Positions 32,035-41,111 of a stretch of 64,000 nt of DNA are shown in pieces; positions within the stretch are counted from its first letter, which is position 1, and each line of letters begins with the position of its first letter. The notes under the pieces are model-generated. The model was given only the letters and a program-made list of their open reading frames with translations. It was not told the origin of the DNA and made no database searches. The stretch is from JACQAP01 sp035548375 (GTDB lineage Bacteria; Pseudomonadota; Gammaproteobacteria; Burkholderiales; JACQAP01), in NCBI GenBank assembly GCA_035548375.1, contig DASZTG010000036.1, positions 1-64,000 on the forward strand, written 5' to 3'. A program made the position numbers and the translations under genes.

Positions 32035-33480
32035 ATGCCCTCCACGGAATTCGCGTACGACTCCATCGCCACGCTCGCCGAAGGCATCGCAAACGGAAGG
32101 CTGTCGCCGGTACGCATCGCCGAAGCCCTGCTCTCGCGGACGGATTCCCTCGACAAGCGCCTGCATGCCTTCATTCGAGTGATGCCGGATCATGCGCTGG
32201 CGCAGGCGCGCGCGGCCGAGCTCGCGATCAAGACCGGCGCGAGCCTCGGGCCGCTGCACGGCATTCCGTATGCGGCGAAGGACTTGTTCGACGTGAAGGG
32301 CATTCCAACGACAGCCGGCACGCGCCTGCTGGAAAACAACGTCGCCGGGAAAAATTCCACCATCGTGCAGAAGCTCGCCGAAGCGGGCATGACGCTGCTG
32401 GGCAAGACGCATACGGTGCAATTCGCTTTCGGCGCCCCCGGCATCAACCACGACCACGGCACGCCGCACAATCCCTGGCATGCGGTAGCACACGCCCCCG
32501 GCGGCTCCTCAAGCGGCAGCGCGGTGGCAGTCGCCGCGGGCCTCGTGCCGATGGCGCTGGGCACGGACACCGGCGGCTCGGTGCGCGTACCGGCCGCGCT
32601 CTGCGGCATCGTCGGCCTCAAGACGACCGTCGGTCGCGTCAGCCGCGCCGGGGTCTACGCGCTCTCGCGCACGCTCGACAGCGTCGGTCCCATCACGCGT
32701 TCCGTCGAGGATGCGGCGCTGGCATACCAGGCAATGCAAGGTTCCGATCCGGCCGACGATTCCACGGCGGGCGTCCCGGTGCACGATGCTCTGCGGGGCT
32801 TGAAGGACGGCGTGAAGGGATTGCGCATCGCATTCGCGGAATCGGTGTTCTTCGACGACGTGAATCCCGAAATCGAGAAGGCCGTGCGCGAGACTGGCTC
32901 CGTTTTCAAATCGCTGGGCGCGCAGGTGGCGAACATCGCCGTGCCTGAGGTGGCCGCGGCCTGGGCGGAAAAGAAGCGCGGGCTGCTGATTCCCGCCGAG
33001 GGTTGCGCGGTGAATGCCAGGCTGCTCGACGATCACATGGAGGCGCTAGACCCGGTGATCGGCCCGCGCATGGTCACCGGCAGGAAATTGACCGCGCCGG
33101 ATTACTTTTTACTGTTGCGGCGCTATGCCGAGCTGCGTGAGCAAGTCTGCCGCACACTGCGCGACGTCGACGCCTTGATCGTGCCGACCACGATGGAACC
33201 GGCGTGGCCGATTTCACGCATCGATGCCAGCACGGAAACCTATCTCGACTACAACATGCGGGTTCACCGCAACACCGGCATCGGCAATATCCTCGATCTG
33301 TGCGGCGTGTCGCTGCCGTGCGGCTTCACCGCGGATGGCCTGCCGATCGGCCTCATGGTCTATGCCAGGCCTTTCCAGGAGGACATGGCGCTGCGCGTCG
33401 CCTACACCTACGAGCAGGCTACCGATTGGCACGCGCGCCGGCCCGACCTGTCGTGGACAGGAGTGAAGCAAAGGGACTGA
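32035..33480 (+). CDS. amidase-signature hydrolase
   Basis: This 481-aa protein has the amidase triad Lys82 (GIPYAAKDLFD), Ser158 (APGGSSSGSA) and Ser182 (TDTGGSVRVP). It is of the general amidase/GatA-like type, with no C-terminal allophanate domain and no AtzE-specific features, so the amide substrate is unknown. The ATG at 32035 follows AGAAGGA; the 60-codon extension upstream is rejected because it overlaps the divergent hydrolase promoter. It is the third amidase-signature gene in the window, which fits an amide-scavenging lifestyle. Downstream the base composition drops sharply at the defence island. Confidence 0.88.
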   Translation: MPSTEFAYDSIATLAEGIANGRLSPVRIAEALLSRTDSLDKRLHAFIRVMPDHALAQARAAELAIKTGASLGPLHGIPYAAKDLFDVKGIPTTAGTRLLENNVAGKNSTIVQKLAEAGMTLLGKTHTVQFAFGAPGINHDHGTPHNPWHAVAHAPGGSSSGSAVAVAAGLVPMALGTDTGGSVRVPAALCGIVGLKTTVGRVSRAGVYALSRTLDSVGPITRSVEDAALAYQAMQGSDPADDSTAGVPVHDALRGLKDGVKGLRIAFAESVFFDDVNPEIEKAVRETGSVFKSLGAQVANIAVPEVAAAWAEKKRGLLIPAEGCAVNARLLDDHMEALDPVIGPRMVTGRKLTAPDYFLLLRRYAELREQVCRTLRDVDALIVPTTMEPAWPISRIDASTETYLDYNMRVHRNTGIGNILDLCGVSLPCGFTADGLPIGLMVYARPFQEDMALRVAYTYEQATDWHARRPDLSWTGVKQRD

Positions 33481-33589
33481 GCGGTCGCACCCAGCCTTGA
33501 CACTGCATTCCGTTAGCATGATCATTCGAACGCTTCTTGGCACGTAGCAATGTTATGACTAGAAAACGGATTCCGACTGCCGCTGACTT

Positions 33590-35140
33590 ATGGCCGAAGC
33601 TCAGCAGAACTCTTCGCAAGCATCGCTTTCTTTGGAACTCAAGCCAAAGACTAGCCTGATCCCACTTCCCGGTATCGAGTTGTTCTTCGGATTAGTTGGC
33701 CCAACCGGTACTGATACAAACGCAGTAGTCGCAGAATTGACAGAGCAACTCGCTGCAGTTGGCTACGAAACCCAGAGGGTGTCGCTCAGCGATTTAATTG
33801 CCAGGTTCTCGAAAAGTACGCCAGACGGGCCGACGGAGTACGACCGCATCAAGTTTTTGATGAAACAAGGAACTGCCTGGCGGGAGCAGTTCGAGGATGG
33901 GACCTTCGTCGCTCGTCTTGCTATTGCGGAAATTCGCGCAAAGCGTAAAGCATCTCACGGCGAAGAAAATAAACCCCTTCCGACCACTGCATACATTCTC
34001 ACGTCATTCAAACGGCCGGAGGAAGTTCAACTCTTTCGAGATATCTACGGTAAGGCGTTCAATTTAATTTCAGTCTATACGTCCGTAGATGATCGCCTGA
34101 TGGCCTTGTCGCGACGTCTCGCGGCCTCCGCGAGAACCCCAGTTTCGAGCGTACAGCACAAGGCGTTGGAATTGATCAATATCGATGCGACTGAAGAGGG
34201 GACTCGATTTGGTCAGGACGTCCGCGATACGTTTCCCCTTGCGGACTATTTTGTCGCGATGAGAGACAGTCATCATCTCAAGGCGCAACTTCGTCGCCTA
34301 GTTCATTTGGTTTTTGGAAATCCGTATCTCACTCCAACCAAAGATGAGTACGCGATGTTTTTTGCGATGGCCGCAGCATTGAGGTCGGGAGACCTTTCCC
34401 GTCAGGTAGGGGTTACGATCGTTTCCCACGAAGGGGAAATACTTTCGTCCGGATGTAATGAGGTTCCCAAAGCAGGGGGGGGCTTATATTGGTCTGACGA
34501 TCCATCGCCGAAAAGAGACCTCGAGCTTGGGTATGAAAAAAACGCGAAGGTGAAGCAGGAATTGCTAGAAGATTTACTTCATCGACTTCGCGAGTCGAAT
34601 TGGCTTGTTTCGAAGTTCAAGGCCGACAACTTAGCTGCCTTGGTGGAGAAAGCAATAAGAGAAAAAGATGCGCCGTTGAAGGATTGCCAGTTATTGGACG
34701 TAATCGAATACGGCAGAACTGTTCATGCAGAAATGGCGGCGATAACAGATGCGGCAAAAAGGGGACTTTCAATCAAGGGCGCTCGGCTCTTCACCACAAC
34801 ATTCCCGTGCCACATCTGCGCGAGGCATATTATCTCCTCAGGTATCTCCGAAGTGAGCTACATTGAGCCGTACCCGAAGAGTCGAACGGAAGAACTTTAC
34901 TCGGACTCCGTCGTCGTAAATCCAACGAGTCCTGTTAGCACGTTGGTAAATTTCTTTCCCTTCAGTGGAGTAGCACCACGGCGATATTTTGATTTTTTCC
35001 AGGTAACGGAAGGTAGAAAATCGCCCAAGGGAGAGGTGTTAAACTGGGACGGAAAACGCACGCAACCCAAGGTTAAGCGATTCGTGCCTTCATATATTGC
35101 GTTAGAGCAGTTCGTTTTGGATTCATTTCCCGGGGGATAG
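33590..35140 (+). CDS. avcD: antiphage dCTP/dCMP deaminase (AvcD/DcdV-like)
   Basis: This 516-aa two-domain protein has an N-terminal P-loop-like nucleotide-kinase domain (GLVGPTGTDTNAV, residues 34-46, without the usual Lys, as in this family). The C-terminal zinc deaminase domain carries His379-Ala-Glu381 (GRTVHAEMAAI) and Pro406-Cys407-x-x-Cys410 (FPCHICARH). This architecture is that of AvcD/DcdV, which on phage infection deaminates dC nucleotides and starves the phage of DNA precursors. In studied systems it is held inactive by an upstream RNA or nucleotide pool. Only about 110 bases lie upstream here. Codons and composition are AT-richer than the neighbours, suggesting horizontal transfer. 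Confidence 0.88.
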   Translation: MAEAQQNSSQASLSLELKPKTSLIPLPGIELFFGLVGPTGTDTNAVVAELTEQLAAVGYETQRVSLSDLIARFSKSTPDGPTEYDRIKFLMKQGTAWREQFEDGTFVARLAIAEIRAKRKASHGEENKPLPTTAYILTSFKRPEEVQLFRDIYGKAFNLISVYTSVDDRLMALSRRLAASARTPVSSVQHKALELINIDATEEGTRFGQDVRDTFPLADYFVAMRDSHHLKAQLRRLVHLVFGNPYLTPTKDEYAMFFAMAAALRSGDLSRQVGVTIVSHEGEILSSGCNEVPKAGGGLYWSDDPSPKRDLELGYEKNAKVKQELLEDLLHRLRESNWLVSKFKADNLAALVEKAIREKDAPLKDCQLLDVIEYGRTVHAEMAAITDAAKRGLSIKGARLFTTTFPCHICARHIISSGISEVSYIEPYPKSRTEELYSDSVVVNPTSPVSTLVNFFPFSGVAPRRYFDFFQVTEGRKSPKGEVLNWDGKRTQPKVKRFVPSYIALEQFVLDSFPGG

Positions 35141-35151
35141 GAGGAGGAAAA

Positions 35152-35331
35152 ATGACAAAAAAGGAAGACCAGACGCTCACGGAGCAGATTCAGTCCGCTA
35201 AATTAGCGGTCAAGGATTGGCCAGAGTGGATGAAATCGGTGGCATACGTATCCAGTGCATCACTCACGACTGACTCCGCGAAGCAAATCCTTCAGATCCC
35301 ACCGTTGCCTGACTCAACTCGCAAGAGTTAG
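35152..35331 (+). CDS. 59-aa protein in tandem with the antiphage deaminase
   Basis: The ATG at 35152 is preceded by a very strong GGAGGAGGAAAA and lies 12 bases after the deaminase stop, so it is almost certainly cotranscribed. The protein begins MTKKEDQTLTEQIQSAKLAV and continues KDWPEWMKSVAYVSS, ending at a TAG. It is predicted to be mostly helical, with no signal or membrane segment. The 'xWPxWM' motif recalls small uncharacterised proteins I associate with defence loci, but I cannot name a family. It may be a partner or regulator of the deaminase, which is inference from position. Confidence 0.75.
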   Translation: MTKKEDQTLTEQIQSAKLAVKDWPEWMKSVAYVSSASLTTDSAKQILQIPPLPDSTRKS

Positions 35332-35406
35332 GGGTATAGGTAGTTTTTCCTGACGAGCCCATCCGGGTTCGACGTAGTGGACTCGCGCCCCATTCCGGGG
35401 CAAATA
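35332..35406. other. right flank of the defence island
   Basis: A short AT-richer stretch follows the 59-aa gene. It holds a small hairpin GCCCC-ATTCC-GGGGC (35387-35401) without a T-run, possibly the end of the defence transcript. I see no tRNA, integrase or convincing attachment site on either flank. Confidence 0.4.
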
Positions 35407-35574
35407 TTACAAAAAGTGTCCGAAGTAAAGCGCCTCAGGCCACGTCTTTCGCGTCTCTAACGGAAAGCTCGTTGGTGTGGGCAGAACTCTGCGAATTGAT
35501 TTCCGCGGCGCCATCTCTTTACAGTACTTGGCTATCAGCGCGAGTCGATTTTCGTCATTGATCACGACAGCCAT
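35407..35574 (-). CDS. doubtful 55-aa open frame
   Basis: An ATG at 35572-35574 opens a frame MAVVINDENRLALIAKYCKE ending ALYFGHFL. The region is of intermediate composition, there is only a weak purine-rich stretch upstream, and I recognise no family. It may be a remnant at the edge of the island. It is listed so that the 348-base gap between the 59-aa gene and the methyltransferase gene is accounted for. Confidence 0.25.
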   Translation of the reverse strand: MAVVINDENRLALIAKYCKEMAPRKSIRRVLPTPTSFPLETRKTWPEALYFGHFL

Positions 35575-35679
35575 TTTCTCGCTCTTGCCGTCATTCGCGT
35601 TCTTCGCATTCGCGCGTCTTCGAAGCAAGTAGAAATGTCGCGACGGCGGGACGGCAAGTCCCGCTCGTCCGCGAATCCG

Positions 35680-36531
35680 TCAATTGCGCGTGATCACGAT
35701 CTCGAGATAGTCGCCGGGCACGACCATGAAGCGGTCTCCCGACCGGTTGAACCGCTCGACCAGCATCAGCAGGTCGCGTTGCAGGCCGGCTTGCGTCGCC
35801 ATGTCGAGCGCCGCGAAGGCCTTGAGCACGGGGCCATAGAAACTCTTGAAGACCTCCAGCCAATGCTCAGGCGAGCGATAGCGAAAGACAAAATTGCGCC
35901 GGGTCACTTTGATCGATGCGTCGTCAGCGTCGAACAACTCCTCGATCCGGGATTGCGTGCCCCAGAGGGCGGGGGACTTCACGCCCTGCGGCGGCGGCAC
36001 GTACCTGCCGATGATCCTGAAGAGTTGACCGATGAAGCCATCCGGCGTCCAGTTGGCCAGGCCGATCTTGCCGCCGGGCTTGCAGACGCGAAGCATCTCC
36101 ATCGCGGCCCGCCGCTGGTCGGGCGTGAACATGACGCCGAATGTCGACATCACCACGTCGAAGCTCGCATCCGCGAACGGCAGCGCTTCGGCATCGGCCT
36201 CGCGGAACCTGATGGCGAGGCGTTCGGCTGCCGCGCGTTCGCGCGCGCGATCGAGCAATTCGGGAACATAGTCCGTGGCGACCACGTCGCACCAGCGGCG
36301 CGCGGCGGCGAGCGACGCGTTGCCGTTGCCGGCGGCGACGTCGAGCACTTTCCGGCCGGCACGCAGGTCGAGCGCCTCGCACAGCTCTTCGCCGACGATT
36401 TGCAGCGTGGTGCCGACGAGGGAATAGTCGCCCGAAGCCCACGCCGCCCGCTGGCGGGACTTGATCGCCTTGAAATTCGCAAGGCCGTCGGCCCGGAATG
36501 GTTGATCGAGAACTACGGCGGCGCTATCCAT
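35680..36531 (-). CDS. class I SAM-dependent methyltransferase
   Basis: This 283-aa protein has SAM motif I VLDVAAGNGNASLAAA, the acidic motif ATDYVPELLDRARERA, motif GDAEALPF-like ADAEALPFADASFDVVM and post-motif RVCKPGGKIGLANW. This is the UbiE/Methyltransf_11 type acting on a small molecule, which cannot be specified. The C-terminal half carries PEHWLEVFKSFYGP. The ATG at 36529-36531 is the only sensible start. The gene lies 36 bases downstream of the GNAT gene on the same strand. Confidence 0.85.
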   Translation of the reverse strand: MDSAAVVLDQPFRADGLANFKAIKSRQRAAWASGDYSLVGTTLQIVGEELCEALDLRAGRKVLDVAAGNGNASLAAARRWCDVVATDYVPELLDRARERAAAERLAIRFREADAEALPFADASFDVVMSTFGVMFTPDQRRAAMEMLRVCKPGGKIGLANWTPDGFIGQLFRIIGRYVPPPQGVKSPALWGTQSRIEELFDADDASIKVTRRNFVFRYRSPEHWLEVFKSFYGPVLKAFAALDMATQAGLQRDLLMLVERFNRSGDRFMVVPGDYLEIVITRN

Positions 36532-36567
36532 GACGATCCTCCGTGATTTGAATTGATCCGGTCCGGT

Positions 36568-37173
36568 TCAGCAAAGGCAGTATGCGGGCGCGACCTGCAG
36601 GTCCGGCGCGCATGCGTCCGCGGCAGTGGATGCCTCGCCTCGATGTGACCGCGCGCGCCCGTGAAAATCGAAATGCCTGATCACCCGAATGGCGTCCGGC
36701 TCGGCGTCGACGACGAATTCGCAGCCGAGACGGGAAAGCAGCGTGAGCATCGGCCAGTTGTCCGGCAGGACGAAGCCCGCGAACGATGCGAGTCCCGAGC
36801 GGGCGGCATGCTCCGCCAGCACGCCCAGCAGGTCGTTGCCCAGGCCCTGCCGTTGCCACGCATCGTCGACGACCACCGCGAACTCGGCGTCGCAATGCAG
36901 GCTCACGACGTATTGCGCCAAGGCCACGATGCGCAATCCCGTGGCATCGATGGCTTCGGCGACGAGTGCCAGGCCGCCCGCGGCCGGCGAACCGATGAGG
37001 CTTTCGATCTGGTGCGGCGAAAGCTCGCGCACCGGTGAAAAGAACCGGTTGCGCCGCGATTGGACGGAAAGGCCGCGCACGAATTCCTGCACCGCATCCG
37101 CGTCCGCGCCTCGGGCCGCACGCAGGATCACGCGGCGGCCATCCTTGAGCCACACGATCCTGGGCACCGGCAT
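36568..37173 (-). CDS. GNAT-family acetyltransferase
   Basis: This is about 201 aa from the ATG at 37171-37173 (MPVPRIVWLKDGRRVILRAA). The GNAT fold shows strand IVALAQYVV, then EFAVVVDDAWQRQGLGNDLLG with the acetyl-CoA pyrophosphate motif Q/RxxGLG, and the following helix LGVLAEHAAR. Its layout (DGRRVILRAARGADADAVQE, RRNRFFSP) is like the acetyltransferase domain of protein acetyltransferases such as PatZ, without the CoA-ligase part. A longer frame (to 37290) overlaps the DUF2917 gene; the SD is weak at all candidates. The substrate is unknown. Confidence 0.8.
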   Translation of the reverse strand: MPVPRIVWLKDGRRVILRAARGADADAVQEFVRGLSVQSRRNRFFSPVRELSPHQIESLIGSPAAGGLALVAEAIDATGLRIVALAQYVVSLHCDAEFAVVVDDAWQRQGLGNDLLGVLAEHAARSGLASFAGFVLPDNWPMLTLLSRLGCEFVVDAEPDAIRVIRHFDFHGRARSHRGEASTAADACAPDLQVAPAYCLC

Positions 37174-37225
37174 GTGTCCGATTATTGCGCCCGGCTGCGG
37201 CAAGCCGGGTGCGCGTACCACGGCA

Positions 37226-37675
37226 TCAGCCCGCACGATGGAGCCCGCCGCGAAATGCCTCGTTGCGAACATCGGCGACGTCCGCCGCAATCATGCAGCG
37301 GGCAAATTCCGCGAGGGTTGCGATCACGCGCGCCCCTTGATTCCATCCCGCCGCGACGCGTTGCCCAAGCGAGGGCGCGGGCCGGGTCGAACGCGCAAGC
37401 GTGAAGGCCGCGGGTTCCGAACCGCCGACCGAAACGAGCGTGCGGCCATCGCGATCGATCCGGAACGAGCCGCCGGAATCGACGAACACGTCTTTCACGC
37501 TGCCTGCCTGCGTGATCCAGACCTTGCCGTATTGCACGCTCAGCAACAGTCCGCGGCCATCCTGGATGCGCACCACTTCGCCCTCGGCGATCCAGCTGCC
37601 TATCGTGCCGACGTATCTTTCCCTGCTTCCGGTTGCATCGCGGACTGCAATCCTGTGAATGTGATCCGGTGTCAT
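37226..37675 (-). CDS. DUF2917 protein
   Basis: This 149-aa protein has the DUF2917 core IQDGRGLLLSVQYGKVWITQ, then GSVKDVFVDSGGSFRIDRDG, a short all-beta cupin-like domain typical of Burkholderiales proteins. A C-terminal helical tail (LAEFARCMIAADVADV) is additional. No signal peptide is visible. Function is unknown. The start ATG at 37673-37675 is reasonable. It lies between the histidine-kinase operon and the GNAT gene on the same strand, and may be cotranscribed with GNAT. Confidence 0.8.
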   Translation of the reverse strand: MTPDHIHRIAVRDATGSRERYVGTIGSWIAEGEVVRIQDGRGLLLSVQYGKVWITQAGSVKDVFVDSGGSFRIDRDGRTLVSVGGSEPAAFTLARSTRPAPSLGQRVAAGWNQGARVIATLAEFARCMIAADVADVRNEAFRGGLHRAG

Positions 37676-37806
37676 GGTCCTGCTCCTTCGCGTGGATCCC
37701 CATGCATCGGGGGTTGATCCGCACTTTATCGAGCAGGTGAATCAGCCGGATTTCACGGCAACGACGGAATTGTTTCTTTTGTTTCGAAAGCCCGGAAAGG
37801 TCGCCG

Positions 37807-40134
37807 TCACTGGCGGGCGCTGCGGTGGACGCCGTTCGCGACTTCCGCGACTACGCGGCGCACGTCGGCGGGCAGGAAAGGCTTCTCGAGAATGGGTCTG
37901 CCCGTTTCCTCGGCGAATTCGCGCAGGGTGGTGGCAAGCGTGTCGCCGCTGACGAACACGATCTGCGCAACGCGCTCGGGCCACATGCGCTCCACCTCGC
38001 GATAGAGCGCGCGTCCGTCGACGTCGGGCATGCGGATGTCGGTCAGGATCACGTCGAAGCGCTCGCGGCCCAGGCGATCCAGCGCTTCGCGACCGGACGC
38101 CACGGCGACGACGCGGTGACCGGCCACCGTAAGGATTTCCGAGAGGGTTTCGCGGACTTCCGCCTCGTCGTCCACGACGAGCACCCAGCGCTGGCCCGCC
38201 GGCACGTGCGCAGGTCGCGTTTGCGCGGCATCGGGTCCTGCCGCATCGGCTGCCGGCAGCACGATGGTGAACGTCGCACCGGCGCCTTCGCTGCTATCGA
38301 CCGTGATGCTGCCGCCGTGCGCCTCGACGATGCCCAGCGACACGGCCAGGCCGACGCCTGTTCCCGAGCCCATCGGCTTGGTGGTGAAGTAAGGCTCGAA
38401 CACGCGCTTCTTCACCGCCTCCTGCATGCCGGGACCGTTGTCCGAGATGACGATGCAGATCGTCTTGGTGGCGGGATCGTAGCGGCTCTTGAGCTTCAAC
38501 GTGCGCGGAAGCGGCTTCTCCTGCAGCGCCTGCTGCGCGTTGATGGTCAGGTTCATGAATACCTGGTGCAGCTGGTCGGCATCGGCGAGGACGGGCGGCG
38601 CATCCGCGGCCAGGTCGAGCTCGACCTCGACGCCGCTCGAGCGGAGCGCGTAGCCGGTGATGTCGAGCGCCGCGGATGCCACTTCGTTAATGAACACCGG
38701 TACGCGTTCGGGCTGCTGCTGCCGCGCCATGGCGAGAAAGGTCCGCACGATGCGCGCGCAGCGTTCCGCGGCAACGCGGATCTTGGAAGCGGCGCCCCGC
38801 GTGGCGGGATCGGCCTTCTCCTCCAGGATGGCCGCGCGGGCGACGACGACGGAGAGCGGATTGTTGAGCTCGTGGGCCACCCCGGCGAGCAGCGAGCCGA
38901 GCGCGGCCAGCTTCTCGCGCTGGTGCAGCATCTCGCGCTGCCTCGCCAATTCCTTTTCCGCGCGCTTCTTTTCGGTAATGTCGCGGGTAATCGTGAGCAC
39001 GTGGGTCTGTCCCCGATACTCCATGGGGATGCCGCGCACCTCCAGCTCCATCGCGGACCCGTCCTTCCGATGGTCCGTGAGCTCGGTGTGGAATGCCTCG
39101 CCCCTGGCGACCGACGGCAGGATCAGGTCCAGCGCGGGCCGGCGGGCCTGGCGAATCGGCTTATCCGGATCGCGCGCGAGAAACTCCTCGTGGCTGTACC
39201 CGTACATCATCCAGAGCGCCGGATTGATGTCGACTATCGCGCCGTCGGCGCTCCACAGCGCAAGGCCGTCGACGGCGGCGTTGAACATGATGCGGTACTG
39301 CTCCTGGCTCGCGAGCAGCTCCTGCTGCACCTTGATGCGCTCGGCGATGTCCTCCTGCAGGCGCGTCTGCGTGCGGGCCACTTCGTCCGCCATGGCGTCG
39401 AAGGCCTGGCCGAGCCGCGCGAGCTCGTCGCGACCGCGCACGCCGCTGCGCGCGGCGAGATTGCCGGCGGCCAGTTGCTCCGCGGCGCGAACCAGCCGGT
39501 TGGTGCGGCCGGTCCATAGGTAGTGGAATACGATCCACAGCACCGCGGCGAGGGCGGTCACCCACGCCGTCCAGTAGAGCGACTGCGCCACGATCTGGGT
39601 ACGCGCGGCGCTCTTTGCGCGCTTCAGGTCGTACTCGAACAGCAACTGGCCGATGCGCGAACTGCGCAACTCCCGCTCGCCGACGCCCATGGGAATGTCC
39701 GCGTAACCGAGCAAGGCGTTCTTGTCGGACTCCAGGACCACCTGCACGCCGCGTCCGAGCGTATCCTGCGTTGCCAGGCCGTGGTCGAATTTAGGCAGCA
39801 CCTGCGCCGCCGGATGCCCCAGCCACGCGCGCTGGGTGGCCGCGATGACCATGCGCTGGTCGTCCGTCAGCGCAACAACAGTGTAGTTCCGGTTCGACGC
39901 CAGGATCGCGACTTCCCGGCGCGCGCCCTCCATGTCGCCCTTGTGCAGCAGGTATTCGAGCGAGCTTTGCAGGCGCGAAAGCTCCTGCAGCAGGCGCTCG
40001 CGATGGTCTTCCTCGACCGCCTGTTCCTCCCTCGGCACCTGGTAGGCCACGTTCAGCACGCTCAGCGCCAGGGCAAAGCCGAGCAGGATGAGCGGGATGG
40101 TGACCTTGAGCGATGCCGGGAGGAACCGGCTCAT
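37807..40134 (-). CDS. hybrid sensor histidine kinase (HAMP-PAS-HisKA-HATPase-REC)
   Basis: This 775-aa membrane kinase has TM1 at about 11-30, a periplasmic sensor (about 31-185), TM2 (187-207) and HAMP (about 208-262). PAS/PAC follows (about 275-395, ending THVLTITRDITEKKRAEKEL). Then come HisKA with His421 (GVAHELNNPLSVV), HATPase_c (FMNLTINAQQAL, DNGPGMQEAV, GTGVGLAVSL) and a C-terminal receiver with phospho-acceptor Asp699 (DVILTDIRMPDVDG). It overlaps the binding-protein-like lipoprotein gene by four bases and forms an operon with it and the OmpR-type regulator. The ligand is presumably relayed by that lipoprotein. Confidence 0.9.
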   Translation of the reverse strand: MSRFLPASLKVTIPLILLGFALALSVLNVAYQVPREEQAVEEDHRERLLQELSRLQSSLEYLLHKGDMEGARREVAILASNRNYTVVALTDDQRMVIAATQRAWLGHPAAQVLPKFDHGLATQDTLGRGVQVVLESDKNALLGYADIPMGVGERELRSSRIGQLLFEYDLKRAKSAARTQIVAQSLYWTAWVTALAAVLWIVFHYLWTGRTNRLVRAAEQLAAGNLAARSGVRGRDELARLGQAFDAMADEVARTQTRLQEDIAERIKVQQELLASQEQYRIMFNAAVDGLALWSADGAIVDINPALWMMYGYSHEEFLARDPDKPIRQARRPALDLILPSVARGEAFHTELTDHRKDGSAMELEVRGIPMEYRGQTHVLTITRDITEKKRAEKELARQREMLHQREKLAALGSLLAGVAHELNNPLSVVVARAAILEEKADPATRGAASKIRVAAERCARIVRTFLAMARQQQPERVPVFINEVASAALDITGYALRSSGVEVELDLAADAPPVLADADQLHQVFMNLTINAQQALQEKPLPRTLKLKSRYDPATKTICIVISDNGPGMQEAVKKRVFEPYFTTKPMGSGTGVGLAVSLGIVEAHGGSITVDSSEGAGATFTIVLPAADAAGPDAAQTRPAHVPAGQRWVLVVDDEAEVRETLSEILTVAGHRVVAVASGREALDRLGRERFDVILTDIRMPDVDGRALYREVERMWPERVAQIVFVSGDTLATTLREFAEETGRPILEKPFLPADVRRVVAEVANGVHRSARQ

Positions 40135-41111
40135 GGCGGCAGCTTCTGCAGCGGCGCGGAAGCGAGCAGGCCGTCGATGTCGATCGGGTTGCGCAAGAGC
40201 TTCGCGTCCACCATCAACGTCATCAACTGGCGCGCGGATATCGCAAGGCCGGGATGCTCGCCGGCGAGCATTACCAGGTTGTCGGCCCGCGACGGAATCT
40301 TCAGGCCCTTCAACGCCTGCAGGAACTGCTCACCGGTAATCTGCTCGCGCACGGCCATGCGCTCGGCGGCATCCTTCGGGTTGCGGGCCAGGTAGTCGGT
40401 GGCCCTGAACCATTGCGCCAGCACCGCTTGCACCGCCTTGGGATTCTTTTCGAGCACGGATGCGCGCACCGCGAGCAGGTCGACGATCTCGCCGGGAATC
40501 TGGGTGCTGTCGAACACCGTGTGCGCGCCAAAATCGAGCATCTGGCTGCGGTAAGGATCGAAGGTTACCGCCCCGTCCACGCCGCCCTGCTTGAACGCGG
40601 CCGGATGCTCGTTCGATTCGAGGTGCACGATGCTGACGTCGCTCGCCTGCATGCCGTTGAGCTTGAGCGCCCGGCTCAGCACGAACGCGCCGAGGGCGCC
40701 GCTTTCGACCGCGACCCGCTTGCCGCGCAAGTCCTTCATCGTGCGCATGCCCGTCCGGCCCACGACCACGTCCGCACCGTTCGAGACATCCACGATCAGC
40801 ACGACCTTGGGCTGCAGGCCGCCCTGGGCGAGCACGAACAGCTCGTCCAGGCTGATGACCATCGCGTCGATGGCCTGGTGGCGGAACGCCCGCGACACTT
40901 CGCTCGCCGACGGATACTCGACGAGCTGGGCGGTCTCGCGAGCGAGGTAGCCGAGGTCGCGCGCGAGATAAAGCGGCTCGCTGCCGATCCAGACGTTGGT
41001 GCCGATGCGAAGCGGCGGCTCCGCTTCGCGCATGCAACCCGCAAGCAAGGCCGCCGCCGCAAGCAGAATGAGCCACGACCAGCGGTGAAATGCGTTCGAT
41101 GAGGCGCTCAT
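40131..41111 (-). CDS. NitT/TauT-type substrate-binding lipoprotein in a two-component operon
   Basis: This 326-aa lipoprotein (lipobox LLAGC, Cys26) has the SsuA/NrtA-like binding fold: PLRIGTNVWIGSEPLYLARD, LGYL, RTMKDLRGKRVAVESGALGA, FKQGGVDGAVTFDPYRSQML. No permease or ATPase is nearby. Instead it sits between a response regulator (4-base overlap) and a hybrid kinase (4-base overlap). I infer that it captures a ligand and presents it to the kinase's periplasmic domain, so it is a sensor rather than an uptake protein. The start ATG at 41109-41111 is set by the overlap and signal peptide. Confidence 0.87.
   Translation of the reverse strand: MSASSNAFHRWSWLILLAAAALLAGCMREAEPPLRIGTNVWIGSEPLYLARDLGYLARETAQLVEYPSASEVSRAFRHQAIDAMVISLDELFVLAQGGLQPKVVLIVDVSNGADVVVGRTGMRTMKDLRGKRVAVESGALGAFVLSRALKLNGMQASDVSIVHLESNEHPAAFKQGGVDGAVTFDPYRSQMLDFGAHTVFDSTQIPGEIVDLLAVRASVLEKNPKAVQAVLAQWFRATDYLARNPKDAAERMAVREQITGEQFLQALKGLKIPSRADNLVMLAGEHPGLAISARQLMTLMVDAKLLRNPIDIDGLLASAPLQKLPP

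Noticed and set aside
35362..35401. tRNA-like GGGTTCGA segment near the defence island, possibly an attachment site
   Set aside because: There is no matching T-stem, acceptor stem or CCA end around it and no direct repeat on the other flank, so neither a tRNA nor an att site can be supported.
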